Source of the DNA: Clostridia bacterium | GTDB lineage: Bacteria; Bacillota; Clostridia; Christensenellales; Aristaeellaceae | Assembly: GCA_017458865.1 (NCBI GenBank) | Contig: JAFSZW010000372.1 | Span: 1-5,575 of the forward strand | Reading direction: 5' to 3' | DNA length: 5,575 nt | Part shown: positions 1 to 5,139 of the stretch, piece after piece | How the letters are laid out: each line of letters begins with the position of its first letter | Position numbering within the stretch: position 1 is the stretch's first letter | Notes under the pieces: model-generated | Database searches by the model: none | What the model saw: the letters and a program-made list of their open reading frames with translations, nothing else | Told to the model about the DNA's origin: nothing | Made by a program: the position numbers and the translations under genes

Positions 1-68
1 AGCAGAAACGCCATCATGCCTAAGACAAAGCCAATACATGCACGTCCCAAAACACTCTTTTTCATCAT
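1..68 (-). CDS. N-terminus of a membrane protein, DUF3021-like (cut by left window edge)
   Basis: Only the first 21 or 22 codons are inside the window. The minus strand reads AAGGAG (79..74), five bases, then two adjacent ATGs (68..66 and 65..63). The second ATG gives the better 8-base spacing and I prefer it; the protein then begins MKKSVLGRACIGFVLGMMAF. A short basic start followed at once by a hydrophobic helix indicates an integral membrane protein. From memory, the pattern of Lys-Lys, then GRA-x-x-GF-x-x-G, resembles the first helix of DUF3021 proteins. Those are small multi-TM proteins of Firmicutes usually encoded beside a LytTR DNA-binding protein and thought to act as its membrane partner. 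The LytTR-type promoter upstream (157..203) agrees with that. With so few residues the family call is tentative; that a gene starts here is well supported. Confidence 0.6.
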   Translation of the reverse strand, partial: MMKKSVLGRACIGFVLGMMAFL

Positions 69-156
69 CCACACTCCTTGCGTTTCACTTGTGCAAAGCA
101 GACTCGCTTCGATGCCAAACTCTGTATAGTGCATGGGGCATATAAAATGTGTAGAA

Positions 157-184
157 ATGATATGATTCTCGTCTGAACGGTCGC
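157..184 (-). promoter_or_regulatory. Promoter A, in front of the left-edge membrane-protein gene
   Basis: On the minus strand the -10 candidate is TATCAT (162..157), five of six matches to TATAAT. A 16-bp spacer upstream is GCGACC (184..179), a poor -35 that shares only the GAC core with TTGACA. The weak -35 and the overlapping LytTR-type repeat suggest an activator-dependent promoter. Transcription would start near 150 and give a leader of roughly 85 nt before the start codon. Layout and spacing match promoter B at 684..711, which is the main reason to believe it. Confidence 0.5.
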
Positions 185-203
185 TTTATAGAGGACAATC
201 GGT
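173..203 (-). promoter_or_regulatory. LytTR-type direct-repeat operator A
   Basis: Minus-strand nonamers ACCGATTGT (203..195) and ACCGTTCAG (181..173) lie in direct orientation, 22 bp start to start, with a 13-bp gap. The published LytTR (AlgR/AgrA/LytR) site is two nonamers fitting [TA][AC][CA]GTTN[AG][TG], separated by 12-13 bp. The proximal copy fits at all defined positions and the distal copy misses one (A in place of the first T). The proximal copy ends 10 bp upstream of the -10, as at operator B. Binding by a LytTR regulator is inferred; no regulator gene is in the window. Confidence 0.6.
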
Positions 204-219
204 ATTTTTCAAGTCACTC

Positions 220-312
220 TCACCTTCCACAGAATTCGACAGGATTTACAACATCACCTGCATCTTCACTTCGGCGTGCGGCAATCACAGGGCAAAGTCG
301 ACCAGCCTCCCT
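220..312 (-). other. Open 30-codon stretch, possible gene remnant or dispersed repeat
   Basis: The stretch from 315 to 157 lies between the small two-TM gene and promoter A and has no recognisable gene. On the minus strand a frame is open from just after a TAA (315..313) to a TGA (222..220). It reads 30 codons including GRLCPVIAARR and, near the end, DVVNPVEFCGR. There is no ATG and no ribosome binding site. The composition looks like real protein rather than random AT-rich spacer, and the tail gives me a vague sense of a recurring fragment in gut Firmicute genomes. I cannot confirm that without a search. It may be the 3' end of a decayed gene, part of a dispersed repeat, or chance. Confidence 0.25.
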
Positions 313-334
313 TTACCCTGCTGCGTGCAGGTAA
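313..334 (-). repeat. Short hairpin downstream of the two-TM gene
   Basis: On the minus strand TTACCTGC (334..327) and GCAGGGTAA (321..313) form an 8-bp stem with one bulged G and a 5-nt ACGCA loop. It lies about 30 nt past the stop codon of the 54-aa gene. It is followed by AGGGAGG rather than a T-run, so it is not a convincing intrinsic terminator. It could protect the 3' end of the short transcript, or it could mark the edge of the remnant at 220..312. Confidence 0.35.
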
Positions 335-363
335 GCAATATCCAGATTCTGCGGAAATGTCGA

Positions 364-528
364 TTATCCGTTCTTTTTCTTGCTGATAATAGAAATCACG
401 GCGATGGCAATGCCTCCCGCGAATACAGCCAGCCAACTGTGTTCAAAACTGCCGGCAAAATAGCCCCACACGAACATGACCAGCACCGAGACCATAGAGA
501 TAATCGGAATCAATTTCTTTGTGTCCAT
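364..528 (-). CDS. Small two-TM membrane protein, 54 aa, unnamed
   Basis: The start is the ATG at 528..526, giving 54 residues beginning MDTKKLIPIISMVS. An upstream in-frame ATG (561) would add 11 residues, but AAAGGAG at 543..537 sits 8 nt before the ATG at 528, so the shorter form is chosen. Two hydrophobic stretches are visible, residues about 6-23 (IPIISMVSVLVMFVWGYF) and about 29-48 (WLAVFAGGIAIAVISII). A short loop GSFEHS joins them and a basic SKKKNG tail ends the protein. The positive charges at both ends suggest that both termini face the cytoplasm, making a helical hairpin. There are no catalytic motifs and I cannot name a family. It appears to be a single-gene unit under promoter B, which shares its LytTR-type operator with the left-edge membrane gene, so the two are probably co-regulated. 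Phase, ribosome binding site and membrane profile make a real gene likely. Confidence 0.72.
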   Translation of the reverse strand: MDTKKLIPIISMVSVLVMFVWGYFAGSFEHSWLAVFAGGIAIAVISIISKKKNG

Positions 529-536
529 TCCACATG

Positions 537-543
537 CTCCTTT
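537..543 (-). promoter_or_regulatory. Ribosome binding site deciding the start of the 54-aa gene
   Basis: AAAGGAG lies 8 nt upstream of the ATG at 528. The leader around it (AAGGAG, then TGTGGA, then ATG) closely resembles that of the left-edge gene (AAGGAG, TGTGGATG, ATG), another sign that the two units are related in origin or control. Confidence 0.7.
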
Positions 544-677
544 CATGAAGTTTTCATGCATTTTTCATCCAATCTGTGCCAATGAATATGACTGTTTAAC
601 CGGATGAGCCAATATAATCTTCGTTCATATTTTTCGACCGGGCAAAGAGACTATAGCTCGTGTATAGCACAAAACAG
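544..677 (-). other. Long 5' leader of the 54-aa gene, no gene seen
   Basis: Transcription from promoter B would begin near 677 and give a leader of about 150 nt before the ATG at 528. Within it is a 10-codon frame (629..597, MNEDYIGSSG then TAA) with no ribosome binding site, which I do not count as a gene. The sequence TATAGC occurs twice, 11 bp apart on the plus strand (652..657 and 663..668). The motif TGTATAG also appears in the leader of the other unit (123..129), but at a different distance from its -10. I recognise no riboswitch. Confidence 0.35.
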
Positions 678-683
678 CATGAA

Positions 684-711
684 ATAATATAGATTTTGAC
701 TGAACGGTCAA
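684..711 (-). promoter_or_regulatory. Promoter B, in front of the 54-aa gene
   Basis: On the minus strand TTGACC (711..706, five of six matches to the -35 consensus), a 16-bp spacer and TATTAT (689..684, five of six matches to the -10) form a credible sigma-A promoter pointing at the 54-aa gene. The -35 overlaps the proximal LytTR-type nonamer (708..700), so a bound regulator would sit directly on or against RNA polymerase. Confidence 0.6.
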
Positions 712-729
712 TTTGGGAGTGCAAACGGC
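700..729 (-). promoter_or_regulatory. LytTR-type direct-repeat operator B
   Basis: Minus-strand nonamers GCCGTTTGC (729..721) and ACCGTTCAG (708..700) are in direct orientation, exactly 21 bp start to start (12-bp gap), two helical turns apart as LytTR proteins require. The proximal copy is identical to that of operator A and fits the consensus at every defined position; the distal copy keeps the CCGTT core and misses the first and last positions. From the proximal repeat to the -10 is 10 bp, the same as at operator A. The site also contains the inverted repeat TTGAC-6-GTCAA (696..711), so a TetR-type operator is an alternative. Operator A lacks that symmetry, which favours the direct-repeat reading. 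Confidence 0.65.
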
Positions 730-819
730 AATTATCTCAATCCGTCATGCGACTCAAAAGGAAAAGCAAAAGAACTATTATTTATGCTTCACTACAGTAA
801 CGCACGAAAGTTCATGAGC

Positions 820-849
820 AAAAAAAAGGCGGCCTTTGGTAAAGCCGCC
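820..849 (-). terminator. Rho-independent terminator of the export operon
   Basis: On the minus strand GGCGGCTTT (849..841), a 3-nt ACC loop and AAAGGCCGCC (837..828, one bulged G) form a GC-rich 9-bp stem followed directly by eight T residues (827..820). It lies about 110 nt past the stop codon of the last operon gene. It faces that transcript and separates the operon from promoter B about 90 bp further on. In the plus direction no T-run follows at once, so it is mainly one-way. Confidence 0.88.
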
Positions 850-958
850 ATAATGTTTTAGCAAGATATTGTGCTGGGGAGCTTATGTTACAGGATGTAC
901 CGCTGCTCCCGTTGAATAATCCAACTTTTTCAGTTGTCAAAAACTCAAAGGTTTAGTT
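850..958 (-). other. 3' untranslated region of the export operon
   Basis: This stretch between the last stop codon and the terminator has no gene. Two weak structures are visible. One is GGGAGC/GCTCCC, 6-bp arms around a 22-nt loop (877..910). The other is CAACT/AGTTG, 5-bp arms around a 5-nt loop (922..936). Neither is followed by a T-run on the minus strand. They may be incidental. Confidence 0.35.
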
Positions 959-2068
959 TCAGGATTCAAATTCGAATGTCTCGTCCTCATCCGCATCATT
1001 TTTTGCTTCCTTTTCGTCAAGCGTACTGACGGATACCGTCATTCCGATGCGGATATTGTCATTGGGAACAAAGTCGATGTATGCCGGATAGTTTGCCTCG
1101 CTTCCGGAATCAGACTGACTGAGATGCGAGATCATGGAAACCTTTCCGGTTGTCTGCATGATATTGCTCTCATCGTAGTTGAAGGACAGGCTGACCGTGT
1201 CGCCTTCCTTGATGGACACCAGGTCATATTCATTGACACTGATCTCAATCTGCAGGGAATCCACGGTGTACACCGTCAGGAGGGTATCGCCCTTTGAAAT
1301 AGACTTGCCTGCAGCCGTATCGACAGATGCGATGATACCGCCAACATCTGAAATGATCTCATTCCCGGTTGCATAAAGGCCGTCAAACTCGCCGGTCACT
1401 GTCTCATAGAGCAGATCGCCGCGGCTGACCTTGTCGCCGTCCTTCACATGGAAACGGAGGATCGAACCGCTGCCATTGACCGGGATTTCAGCCGTTCTGC
1501 TGACAGTCCCGCGGCCTACGCGCGTTTTGGAGGCAAACTTTTCGCTCCTGTACAGGTAAACCGTTTCCTCCATCAGCAGTTCACCGGAGATCGTTTCAAC
1601 CGTGTACTCTGTATCGGTTGCAGCGGTCACGATGCCAACTGCGGTGTGAGCGCCGTCACTGGTGCAGCTCATGTAGAGCGTCTCGCCGATATTGATGTAC
1701 TTTGTTTCGGCGCTGTTGTAGGCCTTCTCAATATCCGCTGTAATGGTGTACTTGTGTTCAGGAACGATGTACATGACAGCACCGAACCGGTTGACCACAT
1801 TCTCGACATTGTCGCCAGCCTGTGCAAAAACACCTGTAATGGTGCCGTCCGCCGTGGCATAGACCTTGTCCGTAGCAATTGTTGCCACAACATCGCCTTC
1901 GCGGATCAGGCTGCCTGCGCGCAGGCTGAAATTGCTGACCGTTCCGCCGAACGGTGCCGTAACCGAAACGGCCTCACCGGAAACTACGGTTCCCTCAAAC
2001 GTCGTGACTGCAAGGGACATCGCAGGGATCAGCAGGAGTACAAGGACGATTCCAAGTAACTTTTTCAT
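959..2068 (-). CDS. Second adaptor: secreted HlyD/MacA-like protein with two lipoyl-type segments, 369 aa
   Basis: This is probably an extracytoplasmic adaptor of the membrane-fusion family, working with the upstream ATPase and permease. Residues 1-20 form a signal peptide (MKKLLG, a hydrophobic core, then SLA before V21). A first lipoyl-like half-barrel pair covers about 30-100 (SVTAPFGGTVSNFSLRAGSL, then ATADGTITGVFAQAGDNVEN). A second covers about 195-268 (GSILRFHVKDGDKVSRGDLL, then SDVGGIIASVDTAAGKSISK). A beta-barrel-like segment with IRIGMTVSV follows at about 270-350. The last 19 residues are very acidic and probably disordered. It lacks a helical hairpin between lipoyl halves and has no Cys for a lipobox. 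The ATG at 2068 has GGAGG at 2082..2078 (9-nt spacing), and the gene follows the permease stop by 25 nt, so it belongs to the operon and is last before the terminator. Family membership is inferred from motifs; its exact partner is not known. Confidence 0.82.
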   Translation of the reverse strand: MKKLLGIVLVLLLIPAMSLAVTTFEGTVVSGEAVSVTAPFGGTVSNFSLRAGSLIREGDVVATIATDKVYATADGTITGVFAQAGDNVENVVNRFGAVMYIVPEHKYTITADIEKAYNSAETKYINIGETLYMSCTSDGAHTAVGIVTAATDTEYTVETISGELLMEETVYLYRSEKFASKTRVGRGTVSRTAEIPVNGSGSILRFHVKDGDKVSRGDLLYETVTGEFDGLYATGNEIISDVGGIIASVDTAAGKSISKGDTLLTVYTVDSLQIEISVNEYDLVSIKEGDTVSLSFNYDESNIMQTTGKVSMISHLSQSDSGSEANYPAYIDFVPNDNIRIGMTVSVSTLDEKEAKNDADEDETFEFES

Positions 2069-2093
2069 AAGTAGATGCCTCCATTATTATTGT

Positions 2094-3317
2094 TTACATA
2101 CGACGCAGCGCATCAATCGGGCTGAGCTTGCTTGCCTTTCTGGCAGGCGACCAGCCGAAAATAATGCCGACTGCTGCCGAAAATCCGACACCAAGTAAAA
2201 TCGCTCCATACGAGATCACAAAACTGATCCCCATCATATGTCCAAGCAGCGCAGAAAGGCCGATGCCCAGTGCCACGCCGCACAGACCGCCGATCATGGA
2301 TAACAGGAAGGATTCAATCAGGAACTGGATTTGAATCTGACCCGGCTCCGCACCAATGGCCTTCTTAAGACCGATTTCAACCGTACGTTCCGTCACCGAG
2401 GTCAGCATCATGTTCATAATACCTATACCGCCGACAACCAGTGCTATGCTGGCAATGCCGCCAAGCAGCGCAGACATCATCGACATCATGGTATTCATCG
2501 TTTCCTCGATGCTTTCCATCGTCGTTATGGTATATGTGTCATCTTCATAGCTGAAGATCTCATCCAGAAGTTCTGAAAGCTCTGTTTTCACCTCATCCGA
2601 GGCATTCGCGCTGTCCATATAAACCGTAAGGTTGTTGATCAGCGACGCATTGTTCATCTTGAGTGCCGTTGTGTACGGCATAAGAATCTTTGCGGAACCG
2701 GACAGAAGGCTCGATACAGATGAATCAGACTTGTAGATGCCCACAACCGTAAATGCAAGCCGGTTCAGGTAAACCGTCTGACCAATCGGACTCATTCCAT
2801 AAAAGAAGGATTCCACTATATCCTCATTGATCAGACAGACCTTTGCCATATTGTCTGAATCAATGGTGTTGAGCTCGCGTCCGCTCTTCAGGCTGTCCTC
2901 ATGTACCGAAAAATAGTACGCATTGGTTCCCTGAGCATTGATGCTTGTTTCGCTGTACTTGCCTGTCGCAACGGTGCAGCTCACGCTCACTGTCGGGGTC
3001 AGGCCACGGACATGTTCAAGCTCCAGAATCCGGGCCATATCATCATCATCAAGGCCTTCCTTCAGGTCACTGCCGGGCGCGGAAAGCGTCAGTGAACCAG
3101 CACCCATGGAAAGGAAGGAAGATGAGATGGAATTGGACACGCCCGAGATGGTCGTAATCAGCGAGATAACCGCCGTGACGCCGATCATAATGCCCAGAAT
3201 CGTCAGAAATGATCTGAGACGGTTCTGCATGATATTCTCAATCGCCATCACGCAGCTCTCAATGAACATGTAGAACGGTCCCATGATGTTCTGGATAAAG
3301 GATGGTTTGTCTTTCAC
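2094..3317 (-). CDS. ABC transporter permease, MacB/FtsX type, 407 aa
   Basis: This is the membrane subunit of a type VII (mechanotransmission) ABC system. Order along the protein: a cytoplasmic/amphipathic lead (1-33), TM1 about 36-58 (RSFLTILGIMIGVTAVISLI), a large extracytoplasmic MacB periplasmic-core-like domain about 60-275, then TM2 about 283-304, TM3 about 335-362 and TM4 about 366-388. The family hallmarks are clear: MNMMLTSVTERTVEIGLKKA at 301-320 (the coupling region that meets the ATPase) and GWSPARKASKLSPIDALRRM at the C-terminus. Its length matches Gram-positive YknZ-like permeases of about 400 aa. The start is a GTG (3317..3315) overlapping the ATPase stop as GTGA, with GAGG at 3331..3328 inside the ATPase gene, which points to translational coupling. 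Such permeases export peptides, drugs or lipids or transmit signals; the substrate cannot be read from the sequence. Confidence 0.95.
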   Translation of the reverse strand: MKDKPSFIQNIMGPFYMFIESCVMAIENIMQNRLRSFLTILGIMIGVTAVISLITTISGVSNSISSSFLSMGAGSLTLSAPGSDLKEGLDDDDMARILELEHVRGLTPTVSVSCTVATGKYSETSINAQGTNAYYFSVHEDSLKSGRELNTIDSDNMAKVCLINEDIVESFFYGMSPIGQTVYLNRLAFTVVGIYKSDSSVSSLLSGSAKILMPYTTALKMNNASLINNLTVYMDSANASDEVKTELSELLDEIFSYEDDTYTITTMESIEETMNTMMSMMSALLGGIASIALVVGGIGIMNMMLTSVTERTVEIGLKKAIGAEPGQIQIQFLIESFLLSMIGGLCGVALGIGLSALLGHMMGISFVISYGAILLGVGFSAAVGIIFGWSPARKASKLSPIDALRRM

Positions 3318-4048
3318 GCGAAAGTCACCTCACCCTCCGCCTCGGTCATCTCACCGTCGATAATGTTCACAACACGACGTGCATTCCGTGCTATGTTGAC
3401 ATCGTGCGTAATCATGATGATGGTATGTCCATCTCCGTTCAGTTCATGGAACAGCTCCATGATCTGTCTGCCGGTTGTCTGGTCAAGTGCGCCGGTCGGT
3501 TCGTCCGCCAGCAGGAGGCTGGGATGCGTCACCAGCGCTCTTGCAATCGCCACACGCTGCTGCTGGCCGCCTGATAACTGGTTGGGCATATGATGCATTC
3601 TGTCCCCAAGGCCAACCTTGCACAGCATCTCCTCCGCCCGCCGGTGCCGCTCTTTCGGCCTGACACCGGCATAAATGAGCGGCAGCTCCACATTCTTCAT
3701 GGCATCCATACGCTGAAGGAGCTGAGAATTCTGGAAAATGAACCCAACCTCTTTTGAACGGATATGCGAGAGTGCCTTTTCAGATAAGTCCAGCACGACA
3801 TTGCCGCGCAGGATATACTCACCGGATGTCGGCAGATCCAGGCACCCGATGATATTCATCAGCGTGGATTTTCCGGAACCGGATGGCCCCAGAACTGACA
3901 GGAACTCGCCCTCATCAATGTCCAGAGAGATTCCCTTGAGGATCGTCACATATTCATCACCCATTGGGTACTGTTTCACAATGTCCCTCATCCGGAAAAA
4001 GCAGTTCTGATCCGGAGCAGACTGAAACGTGTTCTGTATAGCAATCAC
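3314..4048 (-). CDS. ABC transporter ATP-binding protein, MacB/LolD class, 244 aa
   Basis: This is the cytoplasmic ATPase that drives the adjacent permease. All motifs are intact: Walker A GPSGSGKST (54-62), Q-loop Gln106 in GFIFQN, signature LSGGQQQR (158-165), Walker B LLLADE (178-183) with catalytic Glu183, D-loop GALD (186-189) and H-loop His215 in MITHD. The segment DIVKQYPMGDEYVTILKGIS and the G-x-LD region are typical of the MacB/LolD/YknY group. The start is uncertain. A GTG at 4048 gives about 16 residues more than usual for the family and has only GGGAATGGG before it. An internal ATG (3991..3989, residue 20) has no visible ribosome binding site. The long hairpin at 4061..4108 lies just upstream and may govern initiation. 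The stop overlaps the permease start (GTGA). Confidence 0.95.
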   Translation of the reverse strand: MIAIQNTFQSAPDQNCFFRMRDIVKQYPMGDEYVTILKGISLDIDEGEFLSVLGPSGSGKSTLMNIIGCLDLPTSGEYILRGNVVLDLSEKALSHIRSKEVGFIFQNSQLLQRMDAMKNVELPLIYAGVRPKERHRRAEEMLCKVGLGDRMHHMPNQLSGGQQQRVAIARALVTHPSLLLADEPTGALDQTTGRQIMELFHELNGDGHTIIMITHDVNIARNARRVVNIIDGEMTEAEGEVTFA

Positions 4049-4060
4049 CCCATTCCCATT

Positions 4061-4108
4061 GTCTGTCCGAAATGCAGCGCCACGCCTGGCTCTGCATCTC
4101 AGACAGAC
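4061..4108 (-). repeat. Intercistronic 48-nt imperfect inverted repeat (RNA hairpin)
   Basis: Arms of 22 nt (4061..4082 and 4087..4108) flank a 4-nt loop, with 19 of 22 positions complementary as DNA. In the minus-strand RNA two of the three DNA mismatches become G-U pairs, leaving one A-G mismatch, so 21 of 22 positions pair. In the opposite RNA they would be A-C mismatches. The element begins 11 nt after the adaptor stop codon and ends 12 nt before the ATPase GTG, filling the gap. AATGGGAATGGG follows, not a T-run, so it is not an intrinsic terminator. Likely roles are mRNA stabilisation or processing, or control of ATPase translation; a dispersed palindromic repeat is also possible. Confidence 0.8.
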
Positions 4109-4119
4109 CGTTCTCTCTG

Positions 4120-5139
4120 TTACATACCAGGCATACGACCGCTGCCAAAGTTACCGCCGCTCGGGAAATTCCCGCCGCCCGGGAAGTTTCCGTTCATGCT
4201 CCTCTGGGAGTTTCTGTTCTGCTGGCTCGAATTCTGATTCTGGTTGCTGTTCATCATGGCAGATAAGCCGCTGAACAGGCCGCCGCTTGAGGTATCCTTG
4301 GTCTCGGCCACCTTGTAGACCGTCTGTCCCTCTGTCAGTCCATCTGTAATCTCAACGTAGTTATCGTTGTCGACGCCAACTGCCACCTGTACGCGCTGCA
4401 TTTCGCCGGAATCATCCTTGACCAGCACATACGCGCTGTTGTCGCCCGTAAAGCTGAGCGCATTCTTGCTGATGATCACCGTGTCAGTTGCTTCCTCAAG
4501 CGGGATGGTAACTGTCACCTGCATACCCGGGAGCACATCCTCGGTGACATCGACATCACAGCTGACCGTATAATAAGCTGTATTGCCATTGGAAGATGAG
4601 ATCCGGTTAATATGCGCAATTTCGGATTCAACAACCGTTCCCAGTGCCGTAAAGGAAATCCTGCATGCCATGCCCAGCTTGATCTTCGAAATGGAATACT
4701 CATCCACCCTGAGAGAAACCGTCATCTTAGAGAAATCGACGATCTGGATGAGGTTCTCATTGGCCTCAACCTCATCCCCTTCCTCTACGCCGATCTCATT
4801 CACCTGTCCGTCAAAAGACGCCTTGATCATCTCACCGGTAGAAAGTCGGATGAGTCGCTGATCCTTGGTTACAGATTCCGTTTCAGAAACATAGATCTTC
4901 CTGACGGTTCCTGCTTTATCAGCGGACAGCGTCTCAGAGTTCTTGACACTCATGCTGCCGCTGAAACTGAGCGAATTCGAGATATCGCCCCGCCGGGTGG
5001 TATACGTGTCGTAGGTTACGGTGATCTCCTTATTGATCTGTTTCCAGACGCCAAAGTACCCCACGAGTCCCAGAACAGCCAGGATCAGGACAAGACGGAC
5101 AATCCGTGCAACCAGGCTTTTCTTCTTTCTCTTCTTCAA
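4120..5139 (-). CDS. First adaptor: membrane-anchored HlyD/MacA/YknX-like protein, 339 aa
   Basis: This is probably the extracytoplasmic adaptor of the MacAB-like pump. A basic N-terminus (KKRKKKSLVAR) precedes one TM helix at about 12-31, which anchors it with the bulk outside. A lipoyl-like domain covers about 68-135 (AGTVRKIYVSETESV, then ASFDGQVNEIGVEEGDEVEA), with the two halves joined directly and no long alpha-helical hairpin as in Gram-negative MacA. A beta-barrel region at about 137-215 ends in LPGMQVTVTIP, followed by a membrane-proximal-type domain to about 278 (ITDGLTEGQTVYKV). Residues 281-339 are a low-complexity Ser/Asn/Gln then Gly/Asn/Phe/Pro tail. The start is TTG (5139..5137), overlapping the preceding stop as TTGA, with GGGAGGGG at 5155..5148 (8-nt spacing). 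No in-frame Met occurs before residue 63, so the TTG is well supported. The hairpin at 4061..4108 follows. Confidence 0.92.
   Translation of the reverse strand: MKKRKKKSLVARIVRLVLILAVLGLVGYFGVWKQINKEITVTYDTYTTRRGDISNSLSFSGSMSVKNSETLSADKAGTVRKIYVSETESVTKDQRLIRLSTGEMIKASFDGQVNEIGVEEGDEVEANENLIQIVDFSKMTVSLRVDEYSISKIKLGMACRISFTALGTVVESEIAHINRISSSNGNTAYYTVSCDVDVTEDVLPGMQVTVTIPLEEATDTVIISKNALSFTGDNSAYVLVKDDSGEMQRVQVAVGVDNDNYVEITDGLTEGQTVYKVAETKDTSSGGLFSGLSAMMNSNQNQNSSQQNRNSQRSMNGNFPGGGNFPSGGNFGSGRMPGM

Noticed and set aside
124..131. TGTATAG motif shared by both leaders (123..129 and 661..667), as a second regulator site.
   Set aside because: It is short and AT-rich, and its distance to the -10 differs between the two units (about 28 versus 17 nt).
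325..585. Plus-strand 86-codon frame covering the small two-TM gene.
   Set aside because: There is no Shine-Dalgarno before it and the product is His/Asn/Arg-rich and low in structure, whereas the opposite strand has a good ribosome binding site and two clean TM helices.
597..629. Ten-codon minus-strand frame (MNEDYIGSSG) in the leader of the 54-aa gene, as a possible leader peptide.
   Set aside because: No ribosome binding site and no codon run or attenuator hairpin around it.
696..711. TTGAC-6-GTCAA inverted repeat overlapping the -35 of promoter B, resembling a TetR/AcrR-family operator.
   Set aside because: The matching site at promoter A (171..184) keeps ACCGTTCAG but not the symmetry, while both sites keep the 21-22 bp direct repeat. 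A LytTR direct-repeat operator explains both; the palindrome is kept only as an alternative for site B.
1448..2059. Plus-strand open frame of 203 codons opposite the second adaptor.
   Set aside because: It is a shadow of the adaptor gene: no ribosome binding site, composition of an antisense frame (Arg/Cys/Asp rich), and the minus-strand frame has a signal peptide and lipoyl motifs.
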